From positions 124,001 through 188,000 of the forward strand of contig NZ_JAJUFQ010000005.1 in assembly GCF_029263665.1 (NCBI RefSeq): a stretch of DNA of 64,000 bases. The letters are read 5' to 3'. This stretch comes from Halomonas sp. (lineage in GTDB: Bacteria; Pseudomonadota; Gammaproteobacteria; Pseudomonadales; Halomonadaceae). Each line of letters opens with the position of its first letter. Position 1 is the stretch's first letter. The position numbers were made by a program, and so were the translations under genes. Shown here piece by piece: positions 56,076-64,000 of this stretch. Under the pieces are notes generated by a model. That model saw nothing but the letters and a program-made list of their open reading frames with translations, was not told the DNA's origin and searched no databases.

Positions 56076-56219
56076 TCCCTGAACATTGACGGCCGAACGG
56101 TGCCGCTGTCGGCGGGCATGCAGGTCAGTGTGGAAATCAAGACCAACAAGCGACGTATTCTGGAATATCTCTTCTCACCCGTTGTCGCGGTGACTTCCCA
56201 GGCAATGCGGGAGCGTTAG
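56076..56219 (+). pseudogene. 3' relic of a type I secretion HlyD-family gene
   Basis: The frame from 56076 to the stop at 56217-56219 reads DGRTVPLSAGMQVSVEIKTN, then KRRILEYLFSPVVAVTSQ and AMRER. This is the C terminus of a membrane-fusion protein of type I secretion (family form: PGM.V.VEIKTG.R....YLLSPL.....E..RER). There is no start; a stop lies at 56073-56075. The transporter for the adjacent adhesin has thus been deleted. Confidence 0.75.
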
Positions 56220-56557
56220 CAAGGATTGATCGTTCACTTGCCTCATTGGTACTAATTATTTGGTCAGGAAAATTGATTATGCCAATTCAGTTTCCAACAC
56301 TTCATTCCTATTGAACAGATAATTTTATTCAGCATAAATGGACAACATGTAAGCATCTGGAATATCGCTATTTTTCACTCTATATCCACCATATAGACTA
56401 CGGAAGAATTGCCTTTCACTGATACACAATTTCTCGTTAATTCAATGAACTATCGTTGTTCTGAATAAAATTTAACACACAAGACGAACGCGAGTAGCTC
56501 CATAAAAGAGAGCAGCACCATCATTTACCGAACTTTCCCTTACATAAGGAAGGCAGA
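56220..56557. other. AT-rich non-coding region
   Basis: About 340 bases between the hlyD relic and the DUF2059 gene are clearly AT-rich and contain no recognisable gene. They may hold the promoter of the latter. Confidence 0.45.
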
Positions 56558-57073
56558 ATGAAAGGAATCATTGCCATTGTATTTTTCTTGGTATCTTGTG
56601 GCGCATCTGCCCAGAGCCGTGACGAAATGCTGCAACAGCTCGTTGAAGCGACTAGGTTGACGGATATTTTGCTTCAAAAGATCGAAATTCAGCAGAAAAC
56701 CACACAAGAAACCATGCGCGGTACGGTTGATCAGATAGAAACCCAGATCAATCCCACCCCGGATTACATGGAAAAATTCGAGGCCGCCTATCAAGATGCT
56801 GTGTCCAAGCTGGCTCCCCAATGGACGACACAGGAGGTGGCAAGCGCCTGGGGCGACTACTACGGGAAGAACATCTCCGACGAGGAGTTGGCACAAATAC
56901 TGGCATTCTATCAGTCACCCGCAGGCCAGAAGGATGTGGCAGCGACCCGGCAAGCGATGCAGGAGCTTTCTCAGCATTTCACCGAAGCCTACAAACCCGT
57001 CGTCGAAATGGCTGTGGCACAGTTTTATGCGCATCTCCAGACTATCGCCGACGACATCGACAGCGTGAACTGA
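56558..57073 (+). CDS. DUF2059 periplasmic protein
   Basis: This is a 171-residue protein. The signal peptide is about 1-18 (MKGIIAIVFFLVSCGASAQS); the Cys at 14 is not in a good lipobox. DUF2059 features are seen in the C-terminal half: ISDEELAQILAFYQSPAGQKDVAATRQAM. These proteins are all-helical periplasmic proteins of unknown role. AAGGAAGG-like sequence lies before ATG 56558. Confidence 0.82.
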   Translation: MKGIIAIVFFLVSCGASAQSRDEMLQQLVEATRLTDILLQKIEIQQKTTQETMRGTVDQIETQINPTPDYMEKFEAAYQDAVSKLAPQWTTQEVASAWGDYYGKNISDEELAQILAFYQSPAGQKDVAATRQAMQELSQHFTEAYKPVVEMAVAQFYAHLQTIADDIDSVN

Positions 57074-57147
57074 TGATCCCCAAGGATTGTCCGAAACATT
57101 GGTGGGCACTGATCGAGCAAGGACAATTCCTTGGCCCCGCCATGCTG

Positions 57148-57171
57148 CATGCCCGCTCAGCAGCGGGCATG
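57148..57171 (+). terminator. Hairpin after the DUF2059 gene
   Basis: CATGCCCGCT (57148-57157) and AGCGGGCATG (57162-57171) form a 10-bp stem with a 4-base loop. The downstream sequence is only weakly T-rich (ACCATTCTT). Confidence 0.65.
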
Positions 57172-57190
57172 ACCATTCTTCCATAATTCT

Positions 57191-57221
57191 GCGTTATGGA
57201 AAAACGCTATCGTCATAACGC
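57191..57221. promoter_or_regulatory. Inverted repeat upstream of ectA
   Basis: GCGTTATG (57191-57198) and CATAACGC (57214-57221) are perfect 8-bp arms around 15 bases, 68-98 bases before the ectA ATG. A position over or just upstream of the promoter suits an operator. Confidence 0.4.
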
Positions 57222-57288
57222 CGACTTTAAAAAGTCATGAGGGGCTGTTATCCTTTTCGGCACAATCGCAACAGCGAAACATCATTTT

Positions 57289-59278
<1,990 letters not shown>

Positions 59279-59316
59279 GCCAGTCGTCACCATTATTGAC
59301 AGATCAAGGAGCCATC

Positions 59317-59709
59317 ATGATCGTTCGTAACCTGGAAGAAGCACGCAAGACAGACCGCCTGGTGACCGCCGAGAACGGTAACTGGGATAGCACACGCCTG
59401 TGCCTGGTCGATGATGGGGGAGCGTGTTCCTTCCATATCACCCGCATTTTCGAAGGCACCGAGACGCATATTCACTATAAGCATCACTTTGAAGCGGTGT
59501 ACTGCATCGAAGGTGAGGGTGAGGTCGAGACCTTGGCTGACGGCAAGGTCTGGCCGATCAAACCAGGCGATATCTATATCCTCGACCAGCACGATGATCA
59601 CCTGCTGCGTGCGCACAAGACCATGCATCTGGCCTGTGTGTTCACACCTGGCCTGACGGGCAAGGAAGTGCATCGCGAGGATGGCTCCTACGCGCCAGTG
59701 GAAGCGTAA
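59317..59709 (+). CDS. ectC: L-ectoine synthase
   Basis: EctC (130 residues) is a metal-dependent cupin that cyclises N-gamma-acetyl-diaminobutyrate to ectoine. It has [14 protein letters not shown], the cupin motif [22 protein letters not shown] and [16 protein letters not shown], ending [21 protein letters not shown] lies upstream of ATG 59317. No ectD, ask_ect or ectR is adjacent. Confidence 0.97.
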   Translation: MIVRNLEEARKTDRLVTAENGNWDSTRLCLVDDGGACSFHITRIFEGTETHIHYKHHFEAVYCIEGEGEVETLADGKVWPIKPGDIYILDQHDDHLLRAHKTMHLACVFTPGLTGKEVHREDGSYAPVEA

Positions 59710-59830
59710 GAAGCCGAAACGGAAAAAATAGCGGAGAAAGATAAGCGGTTGCACACTCTGTAGCTGCACGTCATGTCAGAGGCATGACACACCGTGTCGT
59801 TAGCACACGTCGTGCTGCCGATATGGCCAC

Positions 59831-59866
59831 GATGGCTCGGTATCGATCATTCGATACCGAGCCATC
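59831..59866. repeat. 16-bp perfect hairpin downstream of ectC
   Basis: GATGGCTCGGTATCGA (59831-59846) and TCGATACCGAGCCATC (59851-59866) enclose a 4-base loop. No T-run follows on either strand. It may end or stabilise the ect transcript. The rest of 59710-60063 shows no gene. Confidence 0.8.
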
Positions 59867-59975
59867 GCATATGGCGGGTCGACATCAGGCGTAGTGAACG
59901 CTATTTGATAGGCAATTAGTCGAAATCCTGGCTTTCAGACTTGCAGCACATGATCTCGCCCCCCTATTTTGTCAT

Positions 59976-59986
59976 ACATATTATGT
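59976..59986. promoter_or_regulatory. Short palindrome upstream of the TRAP operon
   Basis: ACATATTATGT is a perfect 11-base dyad about 78 bases before the DctP start; ATCCCT/AGGGAT arms also occur at 59997-60002 and 60012-60017. Either could be an operator for a uronate-responsive GntR or similar regulator; no such gene is in the window. Confidence 0.25.
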
Positions 59987-60063
59987 CCTATTAGCAATCC
60001 CTCTTCGCAGTAGGGATGAGGGATCAGAAACTCAGCCAATAACTCCAATATGAGGTCCCTGAA

Positions 60064-61080
60064 ATGCCTAACGACAGCTCTCCCGTTCTGCGCCCAGTTC
60101 TACGCTCCACTGCCTTGGCAAGCGCTATTACCATTGCGCTACTAGGCGCAACGCAGGTACAGGCGGAACAATGGCGGGGGTGGAACGTCCATCCACCGGA
60201 ATATCCGAACAGTGTCGCCCTGGACAGCTTCGCGGCAGAAGTCGCAGAAAAGACAGAGGGGCGTATCGAGCCCAAGGTCTACCACAGTGGAGTGCTGGGC
60301 GATCAGCCCGATGCCATTGAACAGACTCGCAATGGTGCTCTCGACTTTGCCAACTTCAACATGGGACCGATGGGGCCGATCGTGCCCGCCACCAATGTGC
60401 TGTCGCTACCGTTCCTGTTCAACAGTGAAGAGGACATGTATCGCCTGATGGACGGTGACATCGGCCAGCGTTTCGCCGACGCCCTGGAAGAGAAGGGGCT
60501 GGTGGCACTTTCCTGGTTCGGATCCGGTGCCCGCAGCATCTACAACACCCAGCATCCCATCGAGACCCCGGATGATGTCAAGGGTCTCAAACTGCGGGTG
60601 ATGAACAATGACCTCTATGTGGACATGATCAATGCCCTGGGCGGCAATGCGACGCCGATGGCCTATAGCGAAGTCTATCAATCGCTCAAGACTGGGGTCA
60701 TCGACGGGGCAGAGAACAACTACCCCTCCTATGAATCCAGCGGTCATTACGAAGTCGCCAAGTATTACTCCAATACTGACCACCTGATCCTGCCGGAATG
60801 CCTGTGTGTCTCCAAGAGCACCTGGGATGATATGAGTGCAGAGGATCAGGAGATTGTGCGCCAGGCCGCCGTCAACGCTGCAACCGAACAGCGCAAGCTA
60901 TGGGCTGAGGGTGCTGCAGCCAGTCGTGAGAAGGTCATCGAGGCCGGCGATCAGATCAATGATGTGGCGGACAAGGCAGCGTTCCAGGAAGCCATGCAGC
61001 CGCTCTACGAATCCTTCAATTCCGAGCACCCCGATCTTGCGTCATTGGTCGAGGATATTCGTACCGCCCAGAAAGACTGA
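60064..61080 (+). CDS. TRAP transporter substrate-binding protein, probably for uronates
   Basis: This 338-residue DctP-family protein has a signal peptide (about 1-35, ending QVQA|EQW). Typical motifs are GVLGDQPDAIEQTRNGALDFANF, the conserved LKLRVMNNDLYVDMINALGGNATPM and VIDGAENNYPSYESSGHYEVAKY, whose Arg and Asn hold the substrate carboxylate. The operon ends with uronate dehydrogenase, so D-glucuronate or D-galacturonate is the probable ligand. TGAGGT lies 6 bases before ATG 60064. Confidence 0.92.
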   Translation: MPNDSSPVLRPVLRSTALASAITIALLGATQVQAEQWRGWNVHPPEYPNSVALDSFAAEVAEKTEGRIEPKVYHSGVLGDQPDAIEQTRNGALDFANFNMGPMGPIVPATNVLSLPFLFNSEEDMYRLMDGDIGQRFADALEEKGLVALSWFGSGARSIYNTQHPIETPDDVKGLKLRVMNNDLYVDMINALGGNATPMAYSEVYQSLKTGVIDGAENNYPSYESSGHYEVAKYYSNTDHLILPECLCVSKSTWDDMSAEDQEIVRQAAVNAATEQRKLWAEGAAASREKVIEAGDQINDVADKAAFQEAMQPLYESFNSEHPDLASLVEDIRTAQKD

Positions 61081-61097
61081 TTCGCACCTGATACAGG

Positions 61098-61121
61098 CCT
61101 GGGAAGCGTCTTCTTCCCGGG
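61098..61121 (+). terminator. Attenuating hairpin between DctP and DctQ genes
   Basis: CCTGGGAAG (61098-61106) pairs with CTTCCCGGG (61113-61121) (one G-T pair) around a 6-base loop without a T-run. It would favour more DctP than membrane subunits. Confidence 0.55.
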
Positions 61122-61143
61122 CTGAGCGAGAGGCTGTTTCCCT

Positions 61144-61770
61144 GTGACGCTACCCATCGACGCTTCTTCCTCGTCGGCTGATACCGCTGAAGGCTCAGTA
61201 GATATCGCTGATGGCTCTGATGTGACGAGCTTGGAATGGAAAGAAACCGGCATGACGAAACCAGACACGATAGACAGGGCGCTCGATAGTATTGCGCATC
61301 TATGTCTTGTCTCTGCCGGCATATTGCTGGTGTTCCTGATCATTTCCTTCGGCTGGCTGGTATTCGGCCGTTATGTACTCAACGATACGCCAACCTGGGT
61401 CGAACAGTCGGCGCTGCTGTGCGTTGTCTACATCACCTGCCTCGGCGCTGCCGCTGGTGTCAGGCATGACATGCACCTGAAGATCGACATGATCCAGGAA
61501 GCCATGCCAACTCGGCTACGCAGTGTCATGTGTCAAATGGCAGACCTGTTCACTGCGGTCTTCGGTGCCTTCATGGCCTGGCAGGGCTACATGTTAGTAC
61601 TCGACAACCTCGATCGTCCGATTCCGATCCTCGGTATCTCCGAAAGCTGGAGAGCTTTGCCGCTGGTCATCTGCGGCGTACTGATGGTGATATTTACCAT
61701 CAACAATATTCTGCGCCGCCTGACGGGTTCCAGCACCCAGACAGGGCACTCAACCGGGATGGAGGATTGA
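61144..61770 (+). CDS. TRAP transporter small membrane subunit DctQ
   Basis: The core has four membrane segments (LCLVSAGILLVFLIISFGWLVFGRY, LLCVVYITCLGAAAGV, ADLFTAVFGAFMAW, LPLVICGVLMVIFTINNIL) and the DctQ motif RYVLNDTPTWVEQ with GAAAGVRHDMHLKIDM. From GTG 61144 (GAGAGG 10 bases upstream) it is 208 residues with a non-conserved 36-residue extension; from ATG 61252 it is 172, the usual size. The longer start is given, with reserve. Confidence 0.85.
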   Translation: MTLPIDASSSSADTAEGSVDIADGSDVTSLEWKETGMTKPDTIDRALDSIAHLCLVSAGILLVFLIISFGWLVFGRYVLNDTPTWVEQSALLCVVYITCLGAAAGVRHDMHLKIDMIQEAMPTRLRSVMCQMADLFTAVFGAFMAWQGYMLVLDNLDRPIPILGISESWRALPLVICGVLMVIFTINNILRRLTGSSTQTGHSTGMED

Positions 61771-61772
61771 TC

Positions 61773-63053
61773 ATGGGACTCACCATATTGTTCGGTGTCT
61801 TCTTTCTTGGACTGGTCGTCGGCGCTCCGGTCGCCTTTGCTGTCGGTCTGGCTGCCGTTGTCACCTTCATGTATGAAGGGTTGCCACTGTTTGTCGCCTT
61901 TCAGCGTATTCTGTCCGGCATATCGGTGTTCTCATTGCTGGCTATCCCGTTCTTTATCTTCGCAGGCGAACTGATGCTGCACGGGGGCATCTCCCAGCGT
62001 CTGGTGCGCCTGGCTTCGGCAGCGGTGGGGCGGGTACGCGGAGGGCTTGGCATGGTCAATGTCAGTTCCTCGATGCTGTTCGGCGGGATCTCGGGGTCCG
62101 CTGTGGCAGATACGTCCGCGCTGGGTTCCATCCTGATCCCGGTAATGAAGGAGAAGGGCTACGACGCCGATTACTCGGTGAATGTCACGGTCACGTCATC
62201 GATTGCGGGGGTCGTCATTCCGCCAAGCCACAACATGATTCTGTATGCCGTGGCCGCAGGTGGGGGTATTTCCATCACGCAATTGTTCGTGGCAGGCATC
62301 GTTCCCGGCGTACTGATGTGTGGGCTGCTGGCCATCGCCGCCTATGTCGTGGCCGTCAAGCGAGGTTATCGCGGTGAAACCTTTCCCGGCTGGCGGGCCC
62401 TGGCCATCAGCTTCGTCGTCGCCACTCCTGGTTTGCTGACTGCCGTGATCATTGTCGGCGGCGTGCTATCAGGCATTCTTACCGTCACCGAATCTGGTGC
62501 CTTCGGCGCCATCTACGCCATCCTCATCACCGGGCTGGTCTATCGTGAGCTGAGCTGGAATGCTTTCAAGCAGGCGGTCTACCAAGCTGTGCGCACTACC
62601 GCACTGGTCATGATCCTGGTCGCCTGCGCATCAGCCTTTTCCTATCTTCTGGCGCTATACAATGTGCCGGAATTGCTTTCGTCGGCATTGCTCGGGATTA
62701 CCGACAACCCTTACGTCATCCTGTTGTTGCTCAATCTGATCCTGCTGGCTCTCGGCATGATCATGGACATGGCAGCTCTGATCCTGATCTGTACCCCCAT
62801 CTTCCTGCCTGTCGCCACACAATTTGGCATGGACCCGATCCAGTTCGGCATCATCATGATGATCAACCTGGGGCTCGGGTTGTGCACCCCGCCGGTGGGC
62901 GCTTGCCTGTTTGTCGGTAGTGTCATCGGCAAGATCAAGATCGAACAGGCAGTGCGCACCATATGGCCGTTCTATCTTGCCCTGTTCGCGGCATTGATGC
63001 TGGTCACTTATGTCCCCGCCTTGTCCATGACACTGCCTGAATTGATGCGCTGA
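61773..63053 (+). CDS. TRAP transporter large membrane subunit DctM
   Basis: This 426-residue integral protein has about 12 segments and DctM motifs: LFGGISGSAVADTSALGSILIPVM, TSSIAGVVIPPSHNMILYAVA, GMIMDMAALILICTPIFLPV and NLGLGLCTPPVGACLFVGS. It is the sodium-coupled transport channel. GGAGG lies 8 bases before ATG 61773, and the gene starts 2 bases after the DctQ stop. Confidence 0.95.
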   Translation: MGLTILFGVFFLGLVVGAPVAFAVGLAAVVTFMYEGLPLFVAFQRILSGISVFSLLAIPFFIFAGELMLHGGISQRLVRLASAAVGRVRGGLGMVNVSSSMLFGGISGSAVADTSALGSILIPVMKEKGYDADYSVNVTVTSSIAGVVIPPSHNMILYAVAAGGGISITQLFVAGIVPGVLMCGLLAIAAYVVAVKRGYRGETFPGWRALAISFVVATPGLLTAVIIVGGVLSGILTVTESGAFGAIYAILITGLVYRELSWNAFKQAVYQAVRTTALVMILVACASAFSYLLALYNVPELLSSALLGITDNPYVILLLLNLILLALGMIMDMAALILICTPIFLPVATQFGMDPIQFGIIMMINLGLGLCTPPVGACLFVGSVIGKIKIEQAVRTIWPFYLALFAALMLVTYVPALSMTLPELMR

Positions 63054-63055
63054 AA

Positions 63056-63103
63056 CGATATCTGAATGAACCGATATCTGATTTAACCGATATCAGAAAG
63101 GAG
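63056..63103. repeat. Three 16-bp tandem units between DctM and udh
   Basis: CGATATCTGAATGAAC (63056-63071), CGATATCTGATTTAAC (63072-63087) and CGATATCAGAAAGGAG (63088-63103). The array begins 2 bases after the DctM stop, and the third unit contains the AAAGGAG ribosome site of udh. Confidence 0.85.
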
Positions 63104-63112
63104 AAATGCAAT

Positions 63113-63913
63113 ATGTTGAATCGACTATTGGTCACTGGTGCGGCAGGGGGAGTAGGAAAGGCCATTCGTCCTTATTTGTCACGCCTGGCCAGGGAAATTC
63201 GCCTGTCGGATATCGTGGAAGTAGAACAGGGCAGCGATGGGGCAGAGATCATCACCTGTGACCTGGCCGATACCGAGGCCGTGAATCAGCTGGTCCAGGG
63301 TTGCGATGGCATCATTCACCTGGGCGGTGTATCGGTCGAACGCTCCTGGCACCAGATCCTGCCAGCCAATATTGCCGGCACCTATCATGTGTACGAGGCC
63401 GCTCGCCGCTTTGGCAAGCCACGTATCGTCTTCGCCAGTTCCAATCACACCATTGGTTTCTATCCACGCAACCAGCGCCTGGACAACAAGGTTCCGCGCC
63501 GCCCCGACTCATTATATGGCCTGTCCAAATGCTTTGGTGAGGACTTGGCCAGTCTCTATCACGACAAATTTGGTCTGGAAACGCTCAGCGTGAGGATTGG
63601 CTCCTGTTTCGAGAAACCGGCAGATACGCGCATGATGGCCACTTGGCTGAGTGTCGCCGACTTCATGGCCTTGCTGGAACGTGCCTTTGTCACCCCAAAA
63701 CTTGGAAATACTGTCGTCTATGGTGCTTCCAATAACAGTGAGCAATGGTGGGATAATCGAGAAGCAAGTTTCCTTGGCTGGATACCCAAGGACAGCTCTG
63801 AGCCTTGGCGTGAAGAAACCGAAACGAGGGACGGACAACTGGACCCGTTGGATCCAGCCGTGGTGCATCAAGGTGGAAAATTTGTCACTCAAGGGCACCC
63901 GGATGACACATGA
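63113..63913 (+). CDS. udh: Uronate dehydrogenase
   Basis: Udh (266 residues) is an extended SDR that oxidises D-galacturonate or D-glucuronate to the aldarolactone with NAD+. The NAD motif is TGAAGGVGKAIR (8-19), HLGGVSVERSW follows, the catalytic Ser/Tyr/Lys lie in FASSNHTIGFYPRNQRLD and SLYGLSKCFGEDLA, and WWDNREASFLGW.PKDSSE is typical of Udh. AAAGGAG lies 7 bases upstream. The aldarolactone would need a lactonase and aldarate dehydratase, expected beyond the window edge. Confidence 0.94.
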   Translation: MLNRLLVTGAAGGVGKAIRPYLSRLAREIRLSDIVEVEQGSDGAEIITCDLADTEAVNQLVQGCDGIIHLGGVSVERSWHQILPANIAGTYHVYEAARRFGKPRIVFASSNHTIGFYPRNQRLDNKVPRRPDSLYGLSKCFGEDLASLYHDKFGLETLSVRIGSCFEKPADTRMMATWLSVADFMALLERAFVTPKLGNTVVYGASNNSEQWWDNREASFLGWIPKDSSEPWREETETRDGQLDPLDPAVVHQGGKFVTQGHPDDT

Positions 63914-64000
63914 GTGCATGACTGAAGGTAAATGGCATAAGTGAATGACAGTAGGGATCTATAACACCCGTCCTGATAGACTGGCGGAACGCAGAGGCCT
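63914..64000. other. Window edge, no gene seen
   Basis: The last 87 bases after udh contain no recognisable start or terminator. Confidence 0.3.

Overview
The window reads as chromosome of a moderately halophilic gammaproteobacterium, most likely Halomonas or a close relative (Halomonadaceae). The evidence is an ectABC ectoine operon whose EctA and EctB closely resemble the Halomonas proteins as I remember them, two BCCT compatible-solute transporters beside a carnitine-to-glycine-betaine operon, and a gammaproteobacterial housekeeping core. No rRNA, tRNA, CRISPR array, phage or intact insertion sequence was seen.

Layout. 1-13.6 kb is housekeeping: a 2-hydroxyacid dehydrogenase, an FmdB-type zinc ribbon, aspS, a UbiH/UbiM-type hydroxylase on the opposite strand, ruvC, ruvAB, tolQRAB-pal-cpoB, and a YciK-like SDR. 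13.8-25.4 kb holds ubiG-gph, galU next to a UDP-glucose-dehydrogenase-like protein that lacks the catalytic Cys, sodB, a membrane-anchored coiled-coil protein and tamAB. 25.4-33.9 kb is a complete non-phosphorylating L-rhamnose operon (rhmD, rhaM, lactonase, rhamnose dehydrogenase, rhmA, aldA, GntP-type permease) with a divergent LysR regulator. 34-37 kb is a scar region: a DUF302 gene, a dihydrofolate-reductase-like gene, a membrane protein, and relics of three genes (GH105 hydrolase, TRAP DctP, KduD) that would fit rhamnogalacturonan/pectin use. 37.1-44.9 kb is carnitine catabolism (cdhC-cdhA-cdhB, an esterase, two BCCT carriers, CdhR-like regulator). 45-52 kb has a LysR regulator and a peptide-type ABC transporter. 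52-57 kb has a beta-carbonic anhydrase, glutathione reductase, a short BapA-like adhesin followed by the 3' relic of an HlyD gene, and a DUF2059 protein. 57.3-59.7 kb is ectABC, and 60-64 kb is a TRAP transporter with uronate dehydrogenase.

How the genes fit together. Carnitine is imported, oxidised and cleaved to glycine betaine, so osmoprotectant salvage (cdh/BCCT) and synthesis (ect) sit 14-20 kb apart. L-Rhamnose is converted to pyruvate and L-lactate. Uronates are imported by TRAP and oxidised to aldarolactone. The relics of GH105, KduD and a second DctP between the rhamnose and carnitine operons suggest that a larger pectin/rhamnogalacturonan locus has decayed, leaving the rhamnose arm intact.

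The least explained signal is structural. At least fourteen gene junctions carry short, degenerate tandem repeats (2-4 copies) whose period is usually 15-17 bp and often exactly 16. Each locus has its own sequence, and many arrays start at or overlap a stop codon. I know of no named element that fits. Starts and hairpins were judged by eye; no search or alignment was run.
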